A DNA stretch of 64,000 nucleotides from NCBI GenBank assembly GCA_016872775.1, contig VGZA01000009.1, positions 52,218 to 116,217 of the forward strand, given 5' to 3'. Of this stretch, positions 49,842-58,070 are shown piece by piece. The position numbers and the translations under genes were made by a program. Each line of letters begins with the position of its first letter. Positions within the stretch are counted from its first letter, which is position 1. Source of the DNA: Planctomycetota bacterium (GTDB lineage: Bacteria > Planctomycetota > Planctomycetia > Pirellulales > Pirellulaceae). Below the pieces are notes generated by a model, which did not search any database, was not told the origin of the DNA, and saw nothing but the letters and a program-made list of their open reading frames with translations.

Positions 49842-50545
49842 GACGAGGTCCTTTCTTGCACTATTATCGTCGGCTTTTCCCGGGCGTCAAGAAAAACGAT
49901 CGCGTCGATCGTGTTCGAAAACGCAACCGATCGAGCGGGCAGCCAAGCGACAACGTCGGGCATTTCACGTTGTGACTGTTCTGACATTGATTCCTGAGCG
50001 GGAGATCGCGCACGATACGTGGGTTGAAACGAATACGATCGTAGTGCGGTTTGGTGATCAGTGAATTGCGCAGTTTACCCCGAAGGGGTTTTTCTGCCGC
50101 GCAGCCGGGGGTTGCCGTATTCCGGCTACCCCCGGAGGACCGTCGCACACAGCGCGTCGGCGGGCGAGCGCAACGGATGGGCCGTTGCGTCGCGGTGGCT
50201 TCACCGCACCGCATGGGCTGGTGGTGCCAGTGGCAGCTCGTCGGTAGGCCTTCTCGGCAAATCAACGCCGCTCACGGCAGACTGCCACCGGCACAGCACA
50301 CGAACGCCGGTTTGATCGCCACGATTCCTCGCCGTTTCGGTTTCGGTCTCGACGACGTCGGTCGGTGCCGGTGGCCGGTGCACTCGACCGAGGAACTCGG
50401 ATCGGTGCCGGATGTACCCAGGGTAGCCGGATGACGTGGGCAGAGTCTCGAAACAAGTTTCGAGCTACAAAGTCTCCAACGATTTACCGTAGAATACGAA
50501 CGCTGTACCGATTCTTGACAGGGTAAAAAACGGACGATCTGAATC
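49842..50545. other. Gene-free region with hairpin and partial repeat element
   Basis: No frame here looks coding. It contains a 13-bp hairpin with one mismatch at 50105-50135 (ccgggggttgccg / cggctacccccgg, loop tattc). It also holds the partial MITE-like copy near 50404-50468. The left part holds the promoter side of the LEPR-like gene; the right end must hold the promoter of the isomerase-like gene. Confidence 0.5.
50404..50468. repeat. Truncated copy of the 95-bp MITE-like element
   Basis: The centre gtgccggatgtacccaggg and the complete right repeat (50446-50468) match the element at 48491-48585. The left repeat is missing. About 1.9 kb separates the copies. Confidence 0.7.
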
Positions 50546-51424
50546 ATGCGAACTGCGTTACACTCGATCAGCTATTCGGGTTCCTGGGGCCAGGCGAAAC
50601 TTACGCTCGAAGAGATCATTCAGCGGGCGGCCAAACTGGGCTACAACGACATCATGTTGGCGGGCAAGCGGCCGCACGCGTCGTTACTCGATATGACGGC
50701 CAGCGCGCGGCAGCGGCTTCGCGACACGCTTAGCGCAAACGGGGTCGGTCTCGCCTGTATCGCCGGTTACACCAATTTCACCGCCGACGCAGAGCATGCC
50801 GAGGTTCCGCATCGCGAGATGCAGATTCATTATGTCACCGACTTGTGTTGTCTCGCGGCGGATCTCGGCGGGAAAATTGTCCGCGTCTTTACGGGGTACG
50901 AACATCCGCTGTTGCCGTATTCGAAAGCGTGGGACTTGACCGTGGCTGCGATCAAGGAGTGCGCGAAGCGGGCGAGCGACGTCGGCGCCATCATCGCCGT
51001 GCAGAATCATCACGATCTCGCGGGGCATTCGGCCGGTTTTCAATTGTTCCTGCAGGCAGTCGACGAACCGGCCTGCAAAGCGGCGTTCGATGCGTGGTCC
51101 CCCGCGCTGCAAGGGGATGACCTGATTGCGGCCGCACGCGCGATCGCCCCGTGGACCGTCCATACGACGATTGCGGATTACGTGCGTGTTCCCCGCTTCC
51201 ACTATCAACCCGATCTCGTCAACTACCGCCGCGACCAGGATTACATTCAGGCCGTCCCGATGGGCGAAGGCTTCATTGATTATCGAGGATTCCTGAAAGC
51301 CCTGCGCGACGGCGGCTTTACCGGTACCGTCGCGTATGAAATGTGTTCGCCACTCCGCGATGGCTGTTCCCTGGAAACGCTCGACCGTTACGCCCTCCGC
51401 TTCCTCGAATACATGCGACAGTAA
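50546..51424 (+). CDS. Sugar phosphate isomerase/epimerase family protein (xylose-isomerase-like TIM barrel)
   Basis: 292 residues, no signal. AP-endonuclease-2 superfamily pattern: LTLEEIIQRAAKLGYNDIMLAG, LGGKIVRVFTGYEH, AIIAVQNHHDLAGHSAGFQLFL (metal-binding N-H-H), WTVHTTIADYV, then GFTGTVAYEMCSPL with the terminal glutamate ligand. Enzymes of this fold isomerise or epimerise sugars or inositols. It is convergent with a DUF1501 gene 51 bases away; many planctomycete copies lie near such genes. The substrate is unknown. Confidence 0.88.
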   Translation: MRTALHSISYSGSWGQAKLTLEEIIQRAAKLGYNDIMLAGKRPHASLLDMTASARQRLRDTLSANGVGLACIAGYTNFTADAEHAEVPHREMQIHYVTDLCCLAADLGGKIVRVFTGYEHPLLPYSKAWDLTVAAIKECAKRASDVGAIIAVQNHHDLAGHSAGFQLFLQAVDEPACKAAFDAWSPALQGDDLIAAARAIAPWTVHTTIADYVRVPRFHYQPDLVNYRRDQDYIQAVPMGEGFIDYRGFLKALRDGGFTGTVAYEMCSPLRDGCSLETLDRYALRFLEYMRQ

Positions 51425-51475
51425 TGTTCCGGGCGATGGTCAGCGACGGACGCGCGAGGGCAAAACGGCGGCAGT

Positions 51476-52945
51476 TCATGCCAGAATCTCTTGGAGCACT
51501 CGCGCGGGCTCGACTCCCGAGAGCCGAAAATCAAGACCTTGCGACTTGTGCGTGAACCGCTGGTGGTCAATGCCCAGGCAGTGCAGCATCGTGGCGTGCA
51601 GGTCGTGGGCATTGACGGGGTTTTCGGCGACATTGTAAGAGAATTCATCGGTCTGCCCGAACGAGATCCCGCGCTGGATACCGCCACCGGCCAGCCAGAC
51701 ACTGAAGCAGCGCGGATGGTGATCGCGCCCGTATTGCATGCGCGTGAGATTTCCCTGGCAATAGACCGTCCGCCCGAACTCGCTCCCCCAGACTACCAGC
51801 GTTTCGTCGAGCAGCCCGCGACGACGCAAATCGGCCAGCAAGGCGGCCTGGGCCTGGTCCACGTCCTCACATTGCAGCGGCAGATCGCGCGGCACGCTGC
51901 CGTGATGATCCCAGCCCCGATGGTAAAGCTGAATGAACCGGACCCCACGTTCGGCCATCCGGCGCGCCAGGAGACAGTTGTAGGCAAAGGTACCGGGCTT
52001 TCGCACGTCGGGACCATACAGGTCAAGCGTGTCCTCGGTCTCGCTCCCGAAGTCGGTCAACTCCGGGACACTGGCTTGCAGCCGGTAGGCCATTTCGTAT
52101 TGCGCGATGCGGGCCAACACTTCGCTGTCGCCGTTTCGATCCGCCTGCCGGCGGTTCAGTTCGCCGATCAGGTCCAGGACTTTGCGGCGGTCGTCGCGAC
52201 GCATTCCAGGCGGGTCGTTCAGGAAAAGGACGGGATCACTCGCGGCGCGAAACTGCACCCCCTGATGCTCCCCCGGCAGGAACCCCGCGCCCCAGAGGTG
52301 CGAAAAAAGCGCTTGCATCTGGCCGCGGCCCTGGCTGATCATCACCACAAAGGACGGCAAGTCGTGACTCTCACTCCCAAGCCCATACGACAGCCACGCG
52401 CCCACGGCCGGTCGCCCGGGAATCTGATGCCCCGTCTGCATGAACGTGATCCCGGGCCCATGATTGATCTGTTCCGTCGTCATCGAGCGAACCAGACACA
52501 ACTCGTGGGCCATCGCGCCGGTTCGCTTCAGCAGATCAGAGACCCACAAGCCGTTTTCCGCATTCGGGTGTCGGGTGAAATTGAACATCGTGGGCGCGAT
52601 CGGCAGCCGCGCCTGACCGCTGGTCATGCCGGTCAATCGCTGTGTGCCACGCACCGACGGCGGCAGATCAACGTCAAATTTCTCCGCCAGGTTTGGTTTA
52701 TAATCCCATGTGTCGAGCTGCGAAGGCGCTCCTTCCATGTAGAGGTAAATAACGCGTCTGGCTTTCGGCGCAAAATGCGGCAGGCCCGGCAGACCAGGCC
52801 GTCCACCCGACGCCGCACCGGGCTGGTCCGCGGCCAGGAGTTGCTGCAGCGCCGTACCTCCAAGAAACGCAAGTCCGCCGGCGGCAGCGCTCCGCAGCAG
52901 CTGGCGACGGTTCAAATTGAACCAATATTCAATCAGCGGTTGCAT
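51476..52945 (-). CDS. DUF1501 family protein paired with PSD1
   Basis: 489 residues with leader RRQLLRSAAAGGLAFLGGTALQ (twin R). Landmarks are RVIYLYMEGAPSQLDTWDYKP, RSMTTEQINHGPGITFMQTG and VVWGSEFGRTVYCQG. The C-terminus has LHATMLHCLGIDHQRFTHK. It lies 39 bases downstream of the PSD1 gene, the same order as the 12-16 kb pair. Its sequence is closer to that copy (shared PAVGAWLSYGLGSES-like segment) than to the solitary ones. Confidence 0.92.
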   Translation of the reverse strand: MQPLIEYWFNLNRRQLLRSAAAGGLAFLGGTALQQLLAADQPGAASGGRPGLPGLPHFAPKARRVIYLYMEGAPSQLDTWDYKPNLAEKFDVDLPPSVRGTQRLTGMTSGQARLPIAPTMFNFTRHPNAENGLWVSDLLKRTGAMAHELCLVRSMTTEQINHGPGITFMQTGHQIPGRPAVGAWLSYGLGSESHDLPSFVVMISQGRGQMQALFSHLWGAGFLPGEHQGVQFRAASDPVLFLNDPPGMRRDDRRKVLDLIGELNRRQADRNGDSEVLARIAQYEMAYRLQASVPELTDFGSETEDTLDLYGPDVRKPGTFAYNCLLARRMAERGVRFIQLYHRGWDHHGSVPRDLPLQCEDVDQAQAALLADLRRRGLLDETLVVWGSEFGRTVYCQGNLTRMQYGRDHHPRCFSVWLAGGGIQRGISFGQTDEFSYNVAENPVNAHDLHATMLHCLGIDHQRFTHKSQGLDFRLSGVEPARVLQEILA

Positions 52946-52984
52946 AAAAATACCTGGGATCGATTGCCTTGGATGACGGGAGAC

Positions 52985-55324
52985 TCAGTTTCGCACCAGT
53001 GATTCATCGAGGTTCAGGATCGCGTTGGCCACCAGCATCCAGGCGGCGAGTTCGGCCTTTTCGAGATCCGCCGGCACGGGGACGATCCCTTGGCTGAGGA
53101 GCAACTGGGCGTCGTCCGGCGCCGCCCGATAACGGGCGACAAGTTCGCCGAGTCCCTGTTCCAGCGCCTGAAGATCGGCGGCATCGGGATACCGGCCCGT
53201 CGCGCGGCGGAACAGTCGATCCAGGCGTTCGCGATTCGCGGACGTTTCCCGCAACGTTCGGGCAGCCAGCAGCTTGGCGCACTCCAGGAACTGTTCGGCG
53301 TTGAGCGTCGCGAGGGCTTGCAGCGGAGTATTCGTCTGCATACGACGAACCGCGCATGAAGTGCGATCCGGCGCATCGAACACGTTCATCAAGGGAGGAG
53401 GGCAGGTGCGCTTCCAGAACGTATACAGGCTGCGGCGAACAAGCGACTCCCCTTCGCCGCGATGGAAGACCTTCGTGTTGCTCCCTTCGTTCGCGCGCTC
53501 CTCCCACAGCCCGTCCGGCTGATAAGGATGAACCGGTGGACCGCCCAATCTGGTTGACAACAATCCGGCGACGACGAGCGCTTGATCGCGGATCTCCTCG
53601 GCGGTCAACCGCTGCCGCGGAAAACGACCGAGCAGCCGATTCTCAGGATCCCTGGCCGCCAGCTCCGCCCGGGCGTTGGACGACTGGCGATACGTTGCGC
53701 TGATCACGATCCGGCGATGGAGGTTCTTCGTACTCCACGCGTTGCCCTCGCCACCGGCATTGCCATCGCGGAATACACAGGCCAGATAATCCAGCAACTC
53801 GGGATGGCTCGGATACTCGCCCTGAACTCCGAAATCATCGACCGTTCTCACGAGACCGATCCCGAAGATCCGCTGCCAGAAGCGATTCACGGTCACGCGA
53901 GCCAGCAGCGGATTCCGCGGGGATACGAGCCATCGTGCGAGTGCCAATCGATTCTCCGGGCCGTCGCCCTCTTGAAGCCCCACAAGAGACGGCCCTAAAA
54001 CCAGCGGCGGACGGCGGGTCACCGGGCGATCCTTGTCGACTTGATCATACTGTCCTCGTTTCAGGACGAAGGTCGGCGTCGGCGCCGGCGCTTCCTGCAT
54101 CACCATCACTTTGGCCTTCTCGCCCTCAGGCAGGAGCCGAGAAGCAATTTCGATCCATGGCGGGTAAGCCACGGATTGGTCGTTCTCCGAGTGCTTTTCG
54201 GTAATGGAATTGAAGTAGGCTTGCAGGCTGTAGAAGTCCTCCTGCGTAAGCGGATCGAATTTGTGGTCGTGGCAACGGCAGCAGTTGAAACTCAACCCCA
54301 GAAATGCGGTCGCTACCGTCTGCACGCGGTCGGCCGCATATTCGTTGAGATACTCCGCGGCGAGCGTACCTCCTTCCGTGGTAATCAGGTGATTCCGGCA
54401 AAATGCGGTCGGCAGCACATCTTCCGGCGAGGCTGCGGGAATCAAATCACCCGCCAGCTGTCGCAGCACAAACTGGTCGAACGGCAGGTCGTCATTGAAG
54501 GCGCAAATCACCCAATCGCGCCACGGCCAACCGGAGCGCAGCAAGTCATGCAGATATCCATTCGTGTCGCCATACCGCGACGCATCCAACCAGAATACCG
54601 CCATCCGCTCGCCGTACCGGGACGAGGCCAACAAGCGTTCGACCTGTCTTTCAAAAGCATCCGGCGACGGATCGTCGAGATAATCGTCCAGCTCCTCCAA
54701 CGTGGGAGGAAGGCCCGTCAAGTCAAACGTCACGCGCCGCAAAAGGGTCGCTCGATCGGCCGCGGGCGAAGGTTCCAGTCCTTCTTCGCCGAGCCGATCG
54801 CGCACCAAAGCATCGATGACCGATCCAGCCGACCCAACGGGGACGACGGGACGCAGTGGTGGCTCAAACGCCCAGTGCCTCTGATACCGTGCTCCTTGCT
54901 GAATCCACTGGCGGATCGTTTCCTTTTCCTGCGCCGTCAGCCGCTTATGGGAATCGGGCGGAGGCATCTGCGTTCCGGGATCGTCGCTATTGATGCGACG
55001 CCAGATCTCGCTGCCGTCCACGTCGCCCGGCTTGACGGCGACCGCGCCACTCCCGGCCGCACCAAAGGCTCCCTCCGCGACGTCCAGCCGCAACTCCGAC
55101 TGGCGCTGTTTCGCGTCGAAACCGTGGCAGGCGAAGCACTTGTCCGAAAGAATCGGACGAATGTCGCGATTGAAGCCGAGCACCGGTTCCTTCGCCGCGG
55201 CCGCCGGATCCAGCAAACTCCACGCTGCGATTCCGAGCATCCACGCCAGCCAAATGCGTCGCCCGAGCAGCGAAAAGCACCGTGGCGAATCCCAGGTGAG
55301 CGATTTCAACAGTCTCTTTGTCAT
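52985..55324 (-). CDS. PSCyt1-DUF1549-DUF1553 secreted cytochrome-like protein, second copy
   Basis: 779 residues. A long leader (to about residue 44) is followed by the haem motif C63-F-A-C-H67 (DKCFACHGFDAKQRQ). DUF1549 spans about 160-370 (RDRLGEEGLEPSPAADRATLLRRVTFDLTGLPPT, NCCRCHDHKFDPL). DUF1553 runs from about 470 to the end. It is shorter than the 13.6 kb copy because it lacks the inserted carbohydrate-binding-like segment. It is first of a two-gene operon with the DUF1501 gene. The function is unknown. Confidence 0.9.
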   Translation of the reverse strand: MTKRLLKSLTWDSPRCFSLLGRRIWLAWMLGIAAWSLLDPAAAAKEPVLGFNRDIRPILSDKCFACHGFDAKQRQSELRLDVAEGAFGAAGSGAVAVKPGDVDGSEIWRRINSDDPGTQMPPPDSHKRLTAQEKETIRQWIQQGARYQRHWAFEPPLRPVVPVGSAGSVIDALVRDRLGEEGLEPSPAADRATLLRRVTFDLTGLPPTLEELDDYLDDPSPDAFERQVERLLASSRYGERMAVFWLDASRYGDTNGYLHDLLRSGWPWRDWVICAFNDDLPFDQFVLRQLAGDLIPAASPEDVLPTAFCRNHLITTEGGTLAAEYLNEYAADRVQTVATAFLGLSFNCCRCHDHKFDPLTQEDFYSLQAYFNSITEKHSENDQSVAYPPWIEIASRLLPEGEKAKVMVMQEAPAPTPTFVLKRGQYDQVDKDRPVTRRPPLVLGPSLVGLQEGDGPENRLALARWLVSPRNPLLARVTVNRFWQRIFGIGLVRTVDDFGVQGEYPSHPELLDYLACVFRDGNAGGEGNAWSTKNLHRRIVISATYRQSSNARAELAARDPENRLLGRFPRQRLTAEEIRDQALVVAGLLSTRLGGPPVHPYQPDGLWEERANEGSNTKVFHRGEGESLVRRSLYTFWKRTCPPPLMNVFDAPDRTSCAVRRMQTNTPLQALATLNAEQFLECAKLLAARTLRETSANRERLDRLFRRATGRYPDAADLQALEQGLGELVARYRAAPDDAQLLLSQGIVPVPADLEKAELAAWMLVANAILNLDESLVRN

Positions 55325-55420
55325 GATCTACCTTCACCGGCCGTCGGCCATGCTCGACAGATACACGTTCGCAATAAGCTTGGAACACGTCAATGGGGCG
55401 GAACCAGGCGTGAACGCGAT

Positions 55421-55876
55421 CGGTGGATCGACGGAAGGGAGATCAACACCCAGCAAGCGAATATTCCTCGAAGCCAGAAATGCCGGCACGTCGGCGGTGA
55501 TGCAGGGAATTGACGTCGGAAACGACAGGGCATACAGCTAGCTATCGGTCCGCAGAAGCAAGCGCCCAACCGGCCCGTGTGCCGGCAGCTTCAGGTCGTC
55601 AACTCCGATATGGGATTTACCTGAAACGTTGACCACTTGTGCCGTTCCAACGTAGACCTCCGTCAGCAATTGATCGATGCCTGGAGCGTCGCTATCGAAA
55701 TGCAGTGGCGCGTCGACATGCGTACCCAGGTGCAATGTTGAGGTAACTTGTCCGACGTTGACGGTCGCGCCCCGGTCCTGGCGCATCGTCCAGCGCAACG
55801 AGAACGGCTGGTCGCCGGGCCAAACGGGCGTCGAGTCCGAAACAGGCCGCGATATGTCGTACAACCGTCGATTCAT
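55421..55876 (-). pseudogene. kynB: Kynurenine formamidase (kynB), broken by in-frame TAG and 3' loss
   Basis: The first 112 residues match KynB: LYDISRPVSDSTPVWPGDQP, and HLGTHVDAPLHFDSDAPGID (metal site HxGTHxDxPxH). A TAG at 55538-55540 then ends the frame. The same frame continues at once with FPTSIPCITADVPAFLASRN and RLLGVDLPSVDP, the normal next part of KynB. After about 55421 the sequence no longer matches and the last 55 or so residues are absent. The start ATG overlaps the kynureninase TGA (ATGA). The enzyme would make kynurenine from N-formylkynurenine; this copy looks inactive. Confidence 0.75.
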
Positions 55877-57147
55877 GGAATCCGGTCCGGAACGGTCAGC
55901 TCGGATCGATAGCCATGATCTCGAAGCAACCGGCCGACGATCGCCGCCGCGTTCCAGCAGTCGACGAAGGAGGTGTAAAGTGGCGCGGGAGCAAGGCGGA
56001 CGATATCGGGCGGACGGAAGTCGACGATCACTCCTTCGCGGCGCAGGGCTCGAGAAATCGCCCCGGCGTCGCGGTGCACCAGTGCGACATGCCCGCCGCG
56101 TTGTTCCGCGTCCTCGGGGTCGGCAAACGTCAATTCGTGGCTATGGTTCTGATCGAGCAACCACTGTCGCAAATGGGAAGTAAGCCGTTGCGACTTGGCG
56201 CGAATCGCGGTCATGCCCGCGTCGCGGATCAGCGAAAGCGATCCTACCAGCGGCGCCATACTGAGGATCGGGGGCGTTCCCATTTGAAACGCCCGGGCTC
56301 CCGGCGCCGGCGTGAAAACGGAATCCATTTGAAATTGCGTTTCCTTTTGATTTCCAAACCAGCCGGCCATGCCTGGCATTCGTCCATGGTGGCGGCGATG
56401 GACAAAGATCGCCGCGGGCGCACCGGGGCCACCGTTAAGATATTTGTACGTGCAGAAGAAGGCAAAATCGACGCCCCATTCCGAAAGCTGATGAGGCACA
56501 ACGCCGACACTGTGGGAACAATCGAATCCGATAAGCACGCCGTGGCGATGGGCCGCGGAAACAACTGCCGGAAGATCCAGCAATTGGCCGCTCGTGTAGA
56601 TCACGCTGGGAAGGATCGCGATCTGTACCGATTCGTCCAACGATCCAATGATATCGGTTTCGGATAGAGTCCGCCCGTCGCGACTCGGGACCAGTCGGCG
56701 GCAGCGATCGACCGGCTGGCCTCGCAGTCGCAAGTGGCTGTCCACGGCGTAACGATCGGTGGGGAAGGCGACTTCATCGATCAGAATGCAATCGCGTCCC
56801 GAGCGGGGTTCATAGAATGTCGCAAGCAGTTGATGCAGGTTAACGGTCGTCGAATTCGCCAGAATAACTTCGGTCGGGTCCGCCCCAATCAGTGGTGCCA
56901 GCAGTGTGGCGACGTGCTCGGCAAGATCAAACCAGGGCGGATTCGCTTCCAACCATCCACCGATCGCCTTCTCTCGCCATGCTTCCAGCGCTTCCTTCAA
57001 GGCCGTCTCGCCCGCGCGTGTAAGCGGGCCCAGGGAATTGCCATCCAGGTAGATTGTCCCTGACGGAACATAGAATTCGTTCCGGAACGGCGCCAACGGA
57101 TCGTGCAGATCAAGTTGCTTTGCCAGCGAGTCCTCGAAGCGATCCAT
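55873..57147 (-). CDS. kynU: Kynureninase
   Basis: 424 residues from the ATG at 57147, where family members begin; upstream TTG/ATG codons extend it to 57210 but look less likely. PLP lysine K235 lies in FCTYKYLNGGPG. D209 and H212 in IGFDCSHSVG contact the cofactor. GTIYLDGNSLG and FDLAEH are family landmarks. It hydrolyses kynurenine to anthranilate and alanine. The operon order is dioxygenase, kynU, then broken kynB; no tryptophan dioxygenase was seen in the window. Confidence 0.92.
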   Translation of the reverse strand: MDRFEDSLAKQLDLHDPLAPFRNEFYVPSGTIYLDGNSLGPLTRAGETALKEALEAWREKAIGGWLEANPPWFDLAEHVATLLAPLIGADPTEVILANSTTVNLHQLLATFYEPRSGRDCILIDEVAFPTDRYAVDSHLRLRGQPVDRCRRLVPSRDGRTLSETDIIGSLDESVQIAILPSVIYTSGQLLDLPAVVSAAHRHGVLIGFDCSHSVGVVPHQLSEWGVDFAFFCTYKYLNGGPGAPAAIFVHRRHHGRMPGMAGWFGNQKETQFQMDSVFTPAPGARAFQMGTPPILSMAPLVGSLSLIRDAGMTAIRAKSQRLTSHLRQWLLDQNHSHELTFADPEDAEQRGGHVALVHRDAGAISRALRREGVIVDFRPPDIVRLAPAPLYTSFVDCWNAAAIVGRLLRDHGYRSELTVPDRIP

Positions 57148-57242
57148 GATATTGCTTGCAAACCTTCCTAACGCCAGGTCCCGCACCAACATTTCTTTCG
57201 AACCATCCAACCGTTCCCGGGGCTTCCAGCCCCGGTCTAATG

Positions 57243-57983
57243 CTACAAAGCATCAAAGGAATACCATTCTAAGCCGTCGGGCAACACGCACCTTTCCGCG
57301 AACTCCAAATGCAGGATCCGCCGGTGGCGCATCGTCGCCGGGTGAGTGGCCCGCGAACAATGGGTCAAGAGTGGGCGCATATATAACACGTCCCCCGAGC
57401 GGGCATAGATGGTGACGATCGTGTCGGTTTCCCGCGCGCAGGGACTCGCATCCAACTCACGATGCGAACCGGACACGACCAGCAGCGGCCCGTTCTCTGC
57501 CGTCACATCATCCAAGTGAAGTCGCGCCGTCAGCATTCCGCGGAGCACTTGCCTCGGCGCTTCGACATGGGGCACACCGGCCTTGACCGTCGGTTTCCAT
57601 CGCTCGCGGTCGCGCGTCGGGGGCTCGCGAACGGCGATCGTCAAGTCTCTGTGCCAGGGAAGCGACCAGCTCTGGCCTGGCGGTTTGTCGAAGTACAGAA
57701 TGCGGACTAATCCGCAGGAAGATCCCAGGACGCCGCGCACCTCAGCGCCAATCGGCGAGTCAGCGATCCAGGAAACGATCGACGGCCAGAGCTGGCGGAT
57801 GTTCCGCGACGCGACCGGTGTCTTGCCCGCTTGTGAAATCGGGCCGTCGGTCGCCGATTCCAGGACGGCCTGAAGGTCGGTTCGCAAACGCGCGACATCA
57901 TGGTCGGTGATGACCGCCGGCGCGAGTCGAAATCCGCGCTCCACCAACGGATCAACCCCCGGATTCGAATCGAGCGATGACAT
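57243..57983 (-). CDS. Phytanoyl-CoA dioxygenase (PhyH) family protein
   Basis: 246 residues. Fe(II)/2-oxoglutarate oxygenase features are the facial triad HxD (LPWHRDLTIAV), a distal H in LLTHCSRATHPA and a 2OG-binding R in the following RHRRILHLEFAE. The N-terminus GFRLAPAVITDHDVARLR is typical. It precedes kynU by about 95 bases on the same strand, so it may hydroxylate a small molecule in the same pathway; it is not the haem tryptophan dioxygenase. The substrate is unknown. Confidence 0.83.
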   Translation of the reverse strand: MSSLDSNPGVDPLVERGFRLAPAVITDHDVARLRTDLQAVLESATDGPISQAGKTPVASRNIRQLWPSIVSWIADSPIGAEVRGVLGSSCGLVRILYFDKPPGQSWSLPWHRDLTIAVREPPTRDRERWKPTVKAGVPHVEAPRQVLRGMLTARLHLDDVTAENGPLLVVSGSHRELDASPCARETDTIVTIYARSGDVLYMRPLLTHCSRATHPATMRHRRILHLEFAERCVLPDGLEWYSFDAL

Positions 57984-58033
57984 TACGGGAAGTCCTTCAG
58001 AATCTCCTCACAACTTAGCCGCGCCGACGGGCA

Positions 58034-58054
58034 GCTGCGGCAGGATGCCGCAGC
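58034..58054 (-). terminator. Hairpin after the phosphoesterase gene
   Basis: The 9-bp arms gctgcggca (58034-58042) and tgccgcagc (58046-58054) are perfect, with loop gga. It starts 17 bases after the stop of the leftward phosphoesterase gene. No T tract. Confidence 0.45.
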
Positions 58055-58070
58055 CACGCTGTGCTACCCT

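Noticed and set aside
48491..50468. CRISPR array
   Set aside because: Only two repeat copies, palindromic and 1.9 kb apart, with no regular spacing and no cas genes.
54041..55513. Forward frame of 490 codons opposite the second PSD1 gene
   Set aside because: Shadow frame with no family match.
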